Position numbers and translations under genes: made by a program. The notes beneath the pieces were generated by a model, which searched no databases, had not been told where the DNA came from, and worked only from the letters and a program-made list of their open reading frames with translations. A stretch of DNA of 64,000 nucleotides from Portunus trituberculatus (taxonomy: Eukaryota > Arthropoda > Malacostraca > Decapoda > Portunidae), in assembly GCF_017591435.1 (NCBI RefSeq), contig NC_059255.1, positions 3,605,783-3,669,782 of the forward strand. Direction: 5' to 3'. Below, in pieces: positions 22,991 through 47,465 of the stretch. Position 1 is the stretch's first letter. Every line of letters starts with the position of its first letter.

Positions 22991-23309
22991 TATGAAATCA
23001 CTATGTGACTATAAGTATTTTCAAGTTCTATGAAACTAACATCCTAACACTTTCATTCCTACCCATTATCCTGATAATTTTCTGTCAAATTCACTGAATT
23101 TAATTTTTTTTTTTTTAATAAAGAGAATTGTGAGCAAGTTATACACAATTCAACTAAGTTGGGCCTCCACCCTTGTTTGTTTATTGTTTGTCTTGTTTGT
23201 TTATTATTGTGTGTTATTATTTTTATTACATTTTTCACACAGGATAGTGACACACACACAACACACACACACACACACAAAGCTTCAACACATAACACAC
23301 ACACACACA
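22991..23309. other. Spacer with (AC)n
   Basis: AT-rich sequence, then (AC)n at about 23250-23308, leading into the third copy of the promoter-like block. Confidence 0.6.
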
Positions 23310-24803
23310 TTCATTCCCAATGCTTGTGGGTCTATTAACTGTTTTCGGTGAGCAGTGACTGTGCGGCAGCAGGGGTGAGGAAGGGAGACGTGAGGGGCGG
23401 CCAGGTGGTGGTGGACAGTGACCGGCGCCACAGTGACAAGCCTACACGAACATAGTGACAATAGCCATGATAACAACGAAAAGAACAGCGTGTGTGTAGC
23501 CTCGGTAAACACGGACACAAGATGGGTTAGGATGTGTGTGTGTGTGGCTGGGGGTGAGTGGGTACCTACTGCTGGTGACGGCAGCAGCCAAGACCAGCCG
23601 CAGTCTTCACCAGCAGCAAACGTAAGTAATATATTGGTGTAAGTCATCATTTCACGGTGCTGTCATGTCATAACCTAACGTTGGTAACCTCCATAACAAC
23701 ATATCAGTGAACTAACACCTGCAGGTACTTCAAAAACCCCAATAATTCAAGCCTTCAATATGTAAACAAGCCAGCCCTCTGACCCGTCACCTCTTTCTCA
23801 AGCCATTATCTGCCTCATCTCTCACTCAGCACAGGCCAGACAGGTCACAAAGTGAAGCTACAGATGTACTCTTTCATGTTCGTCGTTGAAATATATCAGC
23901 AATTGTCTAATTTGTGTGTTATGGAAGCTCAGTGAAGGGAAGGGGACTGGGATGTGACGTCACGAGCCGCCATGTTGTGACGTCATCAGCGGCTCCCGCC
24001 CAAATGTCCCGCCGGTCCCAGACTGTCGACCTCCCCTATTATTTATATTTGTCTCTGTTCATTTATTTCGAGTCACAAGCACCTTTTGACGGTTTCCAAT
24101 GATAGTGGGTTGTGTTTTGCGTGTGTTCCATGCCTGAGTTGAGTGAAGTGCGGTGATTTAGTGTGTGTTTGGGAGTCAGATGAGAGGGCGAAAATACGCT
24201 AAAATTTTTCCCCCCGCTGTGAGTGATTTTTTATTTGAGGTTGTAGCGAAGCGTTTGTGTTTTCAAGAAAGGTTTATGATGGAAAAAGTGTGAAAGGCTC
24301 CTGATAAGTTAAATATGTGGACTGTAAGAGAGGTTTGTAGCCGTGTTAAAATGTTAAACAACGTCGTTTTTTAAATGTTTATTTTTCTAATTGAGCGTGT
24401 TGGCGGGTTTTGATATTTTGAAATGATGGTTATAATTTTTGAAAAGCGTTATCAATCCTGTTGAAGGAAATTGGTGGACTTTGGAATTGTTTTTAAGCAT
24501 GTCGAAGTGTTAACACTTTATTTATTGTGTTTTTTGAAATATTTTCATTATTCCTCATTCCGGTAATGTTTTTATATTTTAGGAGTTAGTTTTGATTGGT
24601 AACAAGTCAGAATTTATATATTAGCGGTGTCCAGCTGCCTTTTTTAGAATCCTCATTTTCAAAATGGTTTAAGCAACGTATATAAGTGACGTCATGAAGG
24701 GGAGCGGCCCCCGGCTGGACCACGGCCCCCTGAATGGGGCCGTGGCTGGACTCGGACACACATCCCGCTCCAGACCGGAGGATGTCGGGGTGGTTGGGTG
24801 TGA

Positions 24804-24815
<12 letters not shown>
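23310..24815. repeat. Duplicated promoter-like block, copy 3 of 3
   Basis: Matches 3888-5340 along its length with few substitutions. The CRE pair is at 23955-23962 and 23978-23985. Like copy 2, it lacks the ATG exon seen after copy 1. It ends in a (TG)n array and a single ~80-bp minisatellite unit (24856-24932). Confidence 0.85.
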
Positions 24816-24854
<39 letters not shown>

Positions 24855-24950
24855 TTCCGTTATCAAGGGGGAGCCCACCCACCAGACCCAATCAACACTC
24901 GCTCCCAGCCGAAGGGTGGGTTTGTGGTAGGGTGTGTGTGTGTGTGTGTG

Positions 24951-25135
24951 TAATTCACCTCGGTCGCCTGCTGGTCACCCAGCCAGTCTTCCCAATTACG
25001 GAGCGAGCTCAGAGCTCATAGACCGATCTTCGGGTAGGACCGAGACCACAACACACTCCACACACCGGGAAAGCGAGGCCACAACCCCTCCAGTTACATC
25101 CCGTAGTACCTATTTACTGCTAGGTGAAGAGAGGT
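24951..25135 (-). mobile_element. SINE 3' half (family 1), minus orientation
   Basis: The reverse complement matches 54225-54405: 'cacctagcagtaaatagg', a GC-rich middle, then 'ccaaggtgaatta' joined to (AC)n. The tRNA-like head is absent. The (TG)n just left of it is the tail. Confidence 0.75.
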
Positions 25136-25253
25136 GTGTGTGTGTGTGTGTGGTGTGTACCATTGTAGAAACTGATGCAGTGTGTGTGTGTGTGTACCAT
25201 TGTAGAAACTGATGCAGTGTGTGTGTGTGTGTGTGTACCATTGTAGAAACTGA

Positions 25254-25290
<37 letters not shown>
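25136..25290. repeat. TG-rich minisatellite
   Basis: 'taccattgtagaaactgatgcag' repeats three times (25157, 25196 and 25237) separated by (TG)n of growing length. Confidence 0.9.
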
Positions 25291-25293
<3 letters not shown>

Positions 25294-25431
25294 AGGAAAC
25301 ACAAACACATTCATTTCAGTTTTGTTTATTAAATTGTTTGCATTAATAAATCTTTGCCACAAACTAAATATATATTTCATTTCAACAAACAAACAAACAA
25401 ACAAATAGGTGGTAACAAGACACTTTATTCC

Positions 25432-25487
<56 letters not shown>

Positions 25488-25957
25488 TGTTTTTGGTTAA
25501 TATATTTTTTTTATATTGTTTCTTGTCTTATTTCTTTCTTCTTCCTCTTTTTCTTTATAGCTGCAACTTTCCTCCCTTTTTCTCTTCATTACCTCTTCTT
25601 TCTTTTTTTCATTACCACCTCTTCTTCCTGCATCATTCATTATCCCTCCTCCTTTTTTTCATCTACTTCTCTCTTTTCTCTTCCTCTTTTTCTTCCTTTT
25701 CATGTAAACTTTTCCTCCTCCTCCTCTTCCTTTGTTCCTCTTCTCCATCTTCTTATTCTCCTCTTTTTTATATAATCATTTCTCCTCTTCCTTTGTATTC
25801 TTCTGTATCTTCTTATTCCTTCCTCCTCCTTCTATTCATTCATAATCTCCTCCTCCTCCACCACCTCTTATTCATTCCTAATCTCTTCCTCCTCCTTCTA
25901 TTCATCCATTCATTCTTCTAATCCACATAACAAAACTCCTCCTCCTCCTCCTCCTCC
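25291..25957 (-). other. TECPR2 3' flank with candidate poly-A signal
   Basis: Downstream of the TECPR2 stop on the minus strand. AATAAA (as TTTATT at 25424-25429) would give a ~530-nt 3' UTR and lies just before an (AC)n tract. 25500-25957 is a pyrimidine-rich stretch on the plus strand. Confidence 0.45.
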
Positions 25958-38558
<12,601 letters not shown>

Positions 38559-39600
38559 GGCGGTGGTGGTGGTGGTGGTGGCGGTGGTGGTGGTGGTTGT
38601 GGTCATGTTTGTTTAGTTTATGGTTAGTGTTTGTTTTATTTATTTTTTCTCGGTTTTATCAAATTTTTTTTTTCAGTTTTTCTTTTCTTATTTTCTTTTT
38701 CTTTGCATATTTTTATTTTTCTTTCTTTTCTTTTTTGTTTTATTTATTTTTTGTTTTTTTCTCAGTTTTATCAATTTTTTTTGTTCTTTTGTTTTCTTAT
38801 TTTCTTATTCTTTGCGTATTTTTTTATTTTTCTCTTTCTTTTTCTTTTTATTTTCTGCTTTGTTTTTTTTTTATTATCTTGTTTTTTTTATCTAATTCTG
38901 CATTTTTTTGTTTGTTTTGCTTGTTTTTCTTTGCGTTTTATCTAATTCTGTGCATTTTGTTGTTGTTTTCTTTGTTTTGCTTAATTCTCCATTTTTTTTT
39001 CTTAATTTTATTATTTTTGTTTGTTTTTCTTTAAATCTGATCTTTTTCTCGTTGTTTTTCTTGTTTTATTTTGTTTTGCTTGTTTTCCTTCTTGTTTTGT
39101 TTGCTTCTCTTCGTTTTCTTGTTATTCTTGTTTGTTTTGCTTCTTCCTCTTTATTTGTTTATTCTTTTTCCTTTCTTGTTTTGCTTTCTTTGTTTTGTTT
39201 AGTTCTCTTTGATTTTCTTGTTATTTTCTTTATTTTGCTTGTTTTTCTTCTTTTTCTTGTTCGTTTGTTTTTATTTGTTTTTTCTTCGTCTATTTTTGTT
39301 CAGTTCTCGTTTTCTTCTTTTTTCATTTTGTCTTTCTTATTTTCTTTTCTGTTTGATTTTCTTCTTGTTTCTTCATCTTTCTTTCTTCTTCCTTTCTTTT
39401 TAGTTGCTTTGATTCTTTTCTTTACTTTCGTTCTTGTTTTCTTCTCAATTTATTCTTCCTTTCTTTTTCTCTCTTCATAAAACTGTATATATATTTTTTC
39501 TAATTTTCATTCTTCTCTATTTCTTTTCATCTCCTCCTCCTCCTCCTCCTCCTCCTCCTCCTTCACCTCTTCCTTCTTCTGCCACACCTGCAGGATAAGA
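38559..39600. other. TECPR2 upstream region: (GGT)n then T-rich low complexity
   Basis: (GGT)n at 38562-38598 is directly 5' of the TECPR2 ATG. 38620-39530 is a T-rich degenerate repeat ('tttgttttgcttgtttttct'). The long Phe/Leu/Ser frames here are low-complexity artefacts. A (CTC)n run lies at 39530-39565. No obvious promoter motif was seen. Confidence 0.6.
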
Positions 39601-39605
39601 AAAAA

Positions 39606-40460
39606 AGATTACGTTAGGTCAAGTTCGAAAAATAAAATTAGGTCAAGTTAGGTTAGGTTAAGTTAGTTAAATAATAATTAGGTTAAGTTAGGTTTGATTA
39701 GAAAAAAGTTAGGTTAGGTTAGTCTATAATTACGTAAGGCTAAGTTATGTTAGGTTAGGTAAAAATACACTTAGGTTTGTTAGTTTAGGTTAGGTTAGGG
39801 TATGATAGATTAGGTTAAGGTGTGGTTAGATTAGGTTAGGAAAAAATCCTCTTAGGTTGGGTTAGCTTAGGTTAAAAACACTTAGATTAGGTTAGATTAA
39901 TTTAGTCTTTCACCAAACTCTCACTTCAGGATGTAACCATTTTATTTCTGGTAGTTTTGATCTTGTTTTGAATGAATCTGCACTTTGCTTCCATCACAAA
40001 TCAGTACTTTTTTACATTTCTTCCATCTCCTCCTTCCCCCTGTAAAAAAAAGCTCTCCCTTCAGAAAGTAGTGTATTGCAATGAAAGTGACAAGGAGTAA
40101 CACAAAATAGCCCAAAATGTACCACAAGAAAGTATTTTGGTTATCACAAAGCACCACAACAGTAACAGTCCAACACTTTGACTGTTACTGCCGTGGAGAG
40201 TACTCGCTGCCACCGCTGCCCAAGTCAACACACTGAAATTTGTATATTCAACCCAAACTAACCTAACCCTATCCTGAACCTAACCTTAATCCAACCCAAC
40301 CTAACCTTACCATAGTACTATCCCTTACCTAAATGAACCCATCCCTAAACTTAATTCAATCTACCCTAACCTAATACTAAACCTATCCTAACTTAACCTA
40401 ACCAACCTTAATCCAACCCAACCTAACCTTACCCTAATCCTGTCCTTTACCTAACCTAAC
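39606..40460. repeat. Degenerate TTAGG/CCTAA-type repeats
   Basis: 39606-39900 is a loose series of AGGTTAGGTTAG on the plus strand. 40248-40460 is a loose series of CCTAACC (opposite strand). Between and after them, two related ~200-bp segments (39920-40100 and 40470-40660) share 'ttttgaatgaat-tgca-ttt-ttcc'. Confidence 0.7.
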
Positions 40461-41231
40461 GTAAATTTCTACAGCTCACTTCTGGAGGAAATTAATTTTT
40501 CTGATAGATTTCAACTTGTTTTGAATGAATGTGCATTTTGTTTCCTTCGCAAATCTGTATTTTCTTTTTTTTTTTTTTACTCCTCCCTATCTCTTACAGA
40601 AACAATTTTGCAGTAGAATACAGCATTTATTTTTTTCTCTGGTATATTTTGACTTATTTTGAATTAATCTACACTAACCTAACCTAACCTAAACCTAACC
40701 TTCCCTAGCTAATGCAACTTAATTGAGGTGACACACTCCACTGACACATCTTCCTCACAGCAAACTAACTTTATCTAACACAACTAGACTGATCTAACCA
40801 AAGCAAACCAGCCTAACCTGACTGCCAACACAAAGAAATTAATATGAAGTCATTATCGTATTTCTCTTCGTAAAATCTGGCAATAGACTGTAAATAATTG
40901 AGGCGACACTCTTTCCGTTCAGACATCTTCCATAGACTGAATGAAATAAAGTCGCTTATCTCCACAAGCCGCTCTGATTAGCTAGATTTATTATGTGTTA
41001 TCTTTAATGGTCAGTGGCTGCATGCTCAAACAAAAGAACTAATCAGCGCCATTCACTTCACACCTGCGCAATTCATATGACAACACATACACACAAACGA
41101 ACACACTTAATGGCGTTCTTCAGTGCCCGTCACTCCATCACAAGCATAGGTGTTGCAGCATATTACCTCATTTACCCTAAAAAAAACTGGTAAATCTTTA
41201 AAAATTATTGTTAGCGTTATAAACAATCTGT

Positions 41232-41282
<51 letters not shown>

Positions 41283-41552
41283 AAATGACTCTAAATGAAA
41301 GGCTCTATATGATGAGAGGAATGAGAAAAGCCTTGTTGATGTTGGTGAAACACTAAAATATACTGACTTGTTAGGTTTGGTTAAATGAAGGTGAAATTAG
41401 ATTAATTAGGTTAGGTTAGGATAGGTAACGGTAAAATTAGGTTAGGTTATATTTAAATAAACTTAAAAAACACCCACATTAAAAATACGTACATGAAAAA
41501 CATAAGAAAAAAAAAATCAAGACAGACGGACATACACATAATAATGATGATG

Positions 41553-41601
<49 letters not shown>

Positions 41602-41640
41602 TAATAACAATAATATCTGCTTTTAATCATTATCAGTAAC
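40461..41640. other. Intergenic, nothing recognised
   Basis: AT-rich sequence with (TG)n at 41233-41280, a few TTAGG motifs (41395-41445) and (AAT)n at 41553-41600. No gene. Confidence 0.55.

Positions 41641-41643
<3 letters not shown>

Positions 41644-41710
<67 letters not shown>
41644..41710. repeat. (GA)n microsatellite
   Basis: About 33 GA units. Confidence 0.95.
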
Positions 41711-41718
<8 letters not shown>

Positions 41719-42325
41719 TCACTGATAAAAACCACCTTCCATTATCTCTCACCTTATTTCACGCTTGCCACACTCACCACTCACCTGTCCTGCTCACACC
41801 TGACTCCCGCACGCCACACCTGTCATCCCTACACGCCACACACGCTAACACACTGAAATAACGCTGAAAATCGCAAAAAGACACAACTTTTCCTGACTGG
41901 AGATGCGAAATGTTATGGCGGTCAGTTGAGAGTCTGAAGTAAATACGATCTTGACTAATTTTTTTTTTTTTTTTTTTTTTCTTGATCATGAATTGAAGCT
42001 TATTCCCTCCTCCCCGTCCCGCCCCCCCTTTTGTTGTTGTTGTTGTTGTTGTAATTATGTATAAGTGAGATGAATTCAATTGGAAACACATCATGGAAGG
42101 GTAGGTTTGATATGAAGGTAATTGTGTTGTCTGTCTGCATAACACCTATTGTGAAAGAAATGGGTTTTTTTTTTTCTCTCTGTATACATATAGAATAAGT
42201 CTTTTTTTTTGTTGTTGTTGTGAGTATGTGTAATTAGCATGAATATCAAAGGAGTATAATTTTGATGTGTTTTGGTTATAGAAACGTCGATCGATCTCTT
42301 CATTCATGTGTTGTTAGTCAGTGTG

Positions 42326-43335
42326 GAAGAATGAAACAAGTTATTATTTAAGGTGCAGCTTTTCACCAGACACAGAGTTTTGTTGTATAGTGAGGAATCA
42401 AAACATACACACATCAAAAGACGGTATATAATCTTGATATGTCGAGTTGATTTATACCATTATGAAAATTAAGCTTCGTGTGTTATTTAAGTCAGTGTAT
42501 AAAAGGCGGGTTCACATGTGTCAATTTGCGACCGGATAAACCAGTCGCAAAACAAATTCAATATGTTGGTTTTGTTCAATCGATTTGCGACTTTATTTAT
42601 GTCGTGACGTTACGGAATAAGCTTTGAAAATGTGTCCAAGTGAAGAGAAGATGTACGTTAGAGTTGGTGAGGGAAAGAGAACACACACACCTGGGGCGCC
42701 GGGAATAAATTATACAGTAAAATAAAAATCTTACGCAAATCGTCGTTGTAGGAAACAGGTGGCACAGTGGTGGTGGTGGTGGTGGTGAGGACTGAACACC
42801 TGTTACGATTGAATTTGATCGCAATTGTGCACAGTCTTCTTAATATCAGTGTGTGGTAGACAATCCTTTCTTCCTTCCACTTAGCCAGGGACGTATTCAC
42901 AGACATCTTATTTCCTGTTGACTCTTCCGGTGCGCCAAATGAAGAGCAACCACCGCTTCACCATCGTCACTGGAGGAAGGCATCTTGGCGGGGAGCTGTT
43001 TGTTTACACTCACTTCCCGCCAAGGCACCAACTAGTCGATACTTTCCAGTCGCTATGTGTGACGTTTTCCGACTAGAAGGACTCAGTTGATACTTCTAGC
43101 GACTTGCAATTTCAGTCGGATATTGACACGTGTGAACTAACCTTAATCCACTGTAGACGAAATAAACAAGTTCTTATGTAGGTACAGCTGTTTATCATAT
43201 ACCCATAATAAATCTTTTTGTTGTATATTGAGGAATCAAAACAAACACATCAAATGACGATAACTTTGATATGTTAATAAGTTGATGAAAAATAAACTTC
43301 GCGTGTTGTTTAAGTCAATGTATAAGAAATAAAAG
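42326..43335. mobile_element. Inverted-repeat element flanked by ~180-bp direct repeats
   Basis: Flanks 42326-42508 and 43157-43335 are diverged direct repeats ('tgttgtata-tgaggaatcaaaac', 'cttcg-gtgtt-tttaagtca-tgtata'). Between them, 42510 starts GTTCACATGTGTCAAT and 43137 ends ATTGACACGTGTGAAC, giving terminal inverted repeats around a ~630-bp core that also has inverted 'gtcgcaaa' motifs. It has no transposase. The superfamily is unknown. Confidence 0.6.
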
Positions 43336-43522
43336 TTCTTTATCTATATATTTTTCCAACGCCTTATTTTATTTATTTTTTCTCTAAGTTTAGATCCAAG
43401 AGTCTAAATTAAACTGAGAAATTTATACAATGGCAATAGCAATACAGATTAATAGTAACACCATAGATTTTCATTTGACTCCTATTTCCTTCCACAATAA
43501 TGATAACAATGAATGATAAGAC

Positions 43523-43566
<44 letters not shown>

Positions 43567-43698
43567 GAAAGAAAATAATGATAACAATTAAAACCTCGCA
43601 TTTTCATTTCCCTTCAACCATAAAAAAAAAACTGAATAAAAAAAACAAAAATACAACAAAACTTAAAGATATAGTAGTATTAGTAATATTATTATTAT

Positions 43699-43740
<42 letters not shown>

Positions 43741-43866
43741 CTTTTCACTCATAAATATAATAACAATAATGATAAACGCATGTAAATTTTTTGGCCTCGT
43801 TTTCTTTCATCCACAAACTGCCCCAGGAATTTAATTGAAGGGGAGACTAATCTAATGGCGCGCCTT

Positions 43867-43962
<96 letters not shown>

Positions 43963-44270
43963 CAGAAAACAAGAAAATCAAATAAAACAAAAACAAAATA
44001 ACAAGAAAAATACATCAGCGATAATTTAAAAAGAATAAAAATAAGAAAGATCAAAACAATAGAGAAATAATAAAAAAAAAATACGGTGTAAATTCAAGTT
44101 TGAGCTAATCTCGCCTCTCGTGTGTTGTGTCGAAGAGGTCAAATTAGGTTACGGTAGGTTAAAATATGCATCAAATAAACAGATCATTAAACAACATCTC
44201 ATTTGACCTGACTTGACCTCACCTATATACACAAGAGGAAGTAAATTTAATGTCCTAAATCATATAAAAG
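43336..44270. other. Intergenic with microsatellites
   Basis: (AAT)n 43527-43565, (AGT)n 43698-43740 and (GA)n 43869-43960, with AT-rich DNA between them. No gene. Confidence 0.7.
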
Positions 44271-44279
44271 GTTAATGAT

Positions 44280-44336
44280 GATGAAGAAGAAGAAGAAGAA
44301 GAAGAAGAAGAAGAAGAAGAAGAAGAAGAAGAAGAA

Positions 44337-44399
<63 letters not shown>

Positions 44400-44686
44400 A
44401 ATAATAATAATATTATTAATAATAATAATAATAGAAGAACTACATCAACAACAACAAGATAAAGAAGAAGAAGAAGAAGAAGAAGAAGAAGAAGAAGAAG
44501 AAGAAGAAGAAGAAGAAGAAAAACAATAAAGAAGAAGAAAGAAGAAGAAGAAGAAGAAGAAGAAGAAGAAGAAGAAGAAGAAGAAGAAGAAGAAGAAGAA
44601 GAAGAAGAAGAAGAAGAAGAAGAAGAAGAAGAAGAAGAAGAAGAAGAAGAAGAAGAAGAAAAAAGAAGAAGAAGAACAAGAAGAAA

Positions 44687-44724
<38 letters not shown>

Positions 44725-44927
44725 GAAGAAGAAGAAGAAAAGAAGAAAGAAGAAGAAGAAGAAGAAGAAGAAGAAGAAGAAGAAGAAAAAAAAGAAAAGA
44801 AAAGAAAAGAAAGAAGAAGAAGAAGAAGAAGAAGAAGAAGAAGAAGAAGAAGAAGATGAAGAAGAAGAAGAAGAAGAAGAAGAAGAAGAAGAAGAAGAAG
44901 AAGAAGAAGAAGAAGAAGATGAGAATG

Positions 44928-44959
<32 letters not shown>

Positions 44960-45062
44960 GAAGAAGAAGAAGAAGAAGAAGAAGAAGAAGAAGGAAAAGA
45001 AGAAGAAGAAGAAGAAGAAGAAAAGAAAAAGATAAATGATGATGATGATGATGATGATGAAA
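44280..45062. repeat. ~780-bp GAA/GAT trinucleotide tract
   Basis: Almost pure (AAG)n with blocks of (ATG)n at 44337-44398, 44688-44722 and 45037-45060. It is polypurine on the plus strand for most of its length. The very long Ser/Phe/Leu and Lys/Glu/Met frames are translations of the tract. Confidence 0.97.
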
Positions 45063-45560
45063 GTTGAGGAAAAGGTTTGATACACGTGGAAAAGGAAACA
45101 ACAACAGGAAACTTGAAAATATAAGAAAAAAAAAAAACTAAAGAAAAACAAACCAAAACAACAACAAAAAAAAAAAAAAATAGAAAAAAATGAATAAATA
45201 GAATAGACAAATCCTTAACCCAAAATATACACCCCACAAAAAAAAAAAAAAAAAAAAAAAAAAAACAACAAACAAAATCGAAAAGAAAACGAAGTGTACA
45301 AAAAACAACAAAAGAATAAAAAAAAAATATACGAAAAAAAAGAAAAGAAGAAAAAGAAAATAAGAAAAATGACAAGCCTTAAGAAAGAGTCTCGGATGAT
45401 CACACAGGACTTGAATCGTTCCTTAAGCTTTTATCAACAGCCTTCAATTTACCTCAGTCTAAAATTGGGTGCCGAGGGGGAAGGATATGCTCCCCCCTCC
45501 CTCCACCACCACCACCACCACCCCACTCTCCCCCCGCTGTGAGAGAGGCGTGCGTCTTGT
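45063..45560. other. A-rich spacer
   Basis: Poly-A runs (45238-45265 and others), then ordinary sequence with (CAC)n near 45505. No gene. Confidence 0.6.
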
Positions 45561-45567
45561 TAGCTCT

Positions 45568-45952
<385 letters not shown>

Positions 45953-46144
45953 AGCCTTATCTGACAAAGTAGTTGGTGTTTTGAAGGATGTTTTCAGAGT
46001 TCCAGTATAAATGTAAGCTCGGCTCTTGAAGTTAATGCAAGCCTCCTTCTTTTCCATCACACAAGAGGGTCAGTCACAACAACAACGAAAACCCGAATAA
46101 TAAAAGTCTCACTCAATGCAAGTCACCAAAGAAATGCCAAATTA

Positions 46145-46860
46145 TCAAATAGCGAAAAGAAAAGTGTTGAAATCTCCTTCTTCAATGAGTTCAGGTGACA
46201 GGAAGATGGAAACACAGGAGCAGGCAGGGTGTTCCAGAGTGTGCCAAAGGGAGGGGTGAAGGATTGAGAGTACTGGTTGACTCTTGTATTGGAGAGGTGG
46301 ACAGAATAGTGGTGATAGACAGAAGAAAGTGTTATACAGCGAGCGTGGGGGAAAGAAGAGGGAGGAGAGGCAAGCAGTTAGCAAGATCATGTCAGTTGTC
46401 ATGAAAATAACGATAGAAGACAGCAAGAGATGCAACATTCCAGCGGTGAGAGAAAGGCTGAAGACAGTCAGTCAGAGGAGGGGAGTTGATGAGACGAAAA
46501 GCTTTTGATTCCACCCTATCTAATAAAACTGTGTGACTGGAACCCCTCAAACATGCGAGGAGTACTCCATACAAGGACGGATAAGGCCCTTGTACAGAGT
46601 TAGCAGTTGGAGGGGCAACAAAACTGGCGGAGACGCCGCAGAACGCCTAACTTCATAGAAGCTGTTTTAGCAAGAGATGAGATGTGAAGTTTGCAGTGAA
46701 GATTGTGCGGAAAGGACAGACTGAGGATATTCAGTGTGGAAGAGGAAGACAGTTGAGTGTCACTGAAGAAGAGGGGATAGTTGTCTGGAAGGTTGTGTAC
46801 ACTGGATAGATGGAGGAATTGAGTTTTTACTACTGCCACAACTACCACCACCACCATCAC
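46145..46860 (-). pseudogene. LINE-B ORF2 C-terminal half
   Basis: Minus frames read SSVHNLPDNYPLFFSDTQLS, MKLGVLRRLRQFCCPSNC, then LLDRVESKAFRLINSPPLTD and CLQPFSHRWNVASLAVFYRY. These are the same blocks as 20223-20996, split by frameshifts. It ends about 170 bp before the SINE upstream of the hormone gene. Confidence 0.85.
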
Positions 46861-46884
46861 CACCACTATTACTACTACTACTAT

Positions 46885-46930
<46 letters not shown>

Positions 46931-46974
46931 GTTTTTTCACTTTATCCCTCACTTCCTCTCCTCTCTCTCCGTCT

Positions 46975-47027
<53 letters not shown>
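46836..47027. repeat. (CAC/TAC)n and (AC)n microsatellites
   Basis: Trinucleotide run 46836-46930, short CT-rich spacer, then (AC)n 46976-47026 abutting the SINE. Confidence 0.93.
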
Positions 47028-47029
<2 letters not shown>

Positions 47030-47336
47030 CCCGGTAGCTCAGTGGTTAGAGCGCTGGCTTCACAAGCCAGAGGACCGGGGTTCGATTCCCCGGCCGGGTG
47101 GAGATATTTGGGTGTGTCTCCTTTCACGTGTAGCCCCTGTTCACTGTTCACTGTTCACCTAGCAGTGAGTAGGTAAGGGATGTAAATGGAGGAGTTGTGA
47201 CCTTGTTGTCCCGGTGTGTGGTGTGTGCCTGGTCTCAGGCCTATCCGAAGATCGGAAATAATGAGCTCTGAGCTCGTTCCGTAGGGTAACGTCTGGCTGT
47301 CTCGTCAGATCAAACAGTGAACACACACACACACAC
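47028..47336 (+). mobile_element. tRNA-derived SINE, family 1 (full length)
   Basis: The tRNA-like head has an A box (TAGCTCAGTGGTTAGAGC), an anticodon-arm-like CTGGC/GCCAG stem and a B box (GGTTCGATTCC). A ~220-bp tRNA-unrelated body ('cacctagcagtgagtagg', 'gaagatcgg', 'gagctctgagctc') and an (AC)n tail follow. The acceptor arm does not close properly with standard spacing, so it is a SINE rather than a tRNA gene. A second full copy is at 54430-54759. Confidence 0.88.
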
Positions 47337-47385
47337 GCCCCCACTAAGTAAATGAGGTCTTTGAAAATTTCTCTTCCATCTTGAG

Positions 47386-47420
47386 TATATAAGGGAAGAT
47401 GAAGAGGAAGGTGACCAGTG
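47386..47420 (+). promoter_or_regulatory. TATA box and initiator of the CHH-like gene
   Basis: TATATAAG at 47386-47393 and an arthropod initiator-like CCAGTG with its A at 47417 are 31 bp apart, the standard TATA-to-start spacing. This predicts a ~49-nt 5' UTR before the ATG at 47466. The SINE tail ends about 50 bp upstream. Confidence 0.65.
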
Positions 47421-47465
47421 CTTCTGAGACCCCGAGGCAACCACCACCACCACCACCACTGCAAT

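Noticed and set aside
38597..39480. Hydrophobic Phe/Leu/Ser frames resembling membrane proteins
   Set aside because: The sequence is a T-rich degenerate repeat; overlapping frames all look alike and none has a conserved motif.
44255..45375. 300-residue Ser/Phe/Leu or Glu/Lys frames
   Set aside because: They are translations of the GAA/GAT tract, open in all frames because the repeat lacks stops.
47031..47103. tRNA gene with CAC anticodon-like loop
   Set aside because: Acceptor and D-arm spacing do not fit a standard cloverleaf, and the head is followed by a body shared with another copy at 54430; a SINE explains it better.
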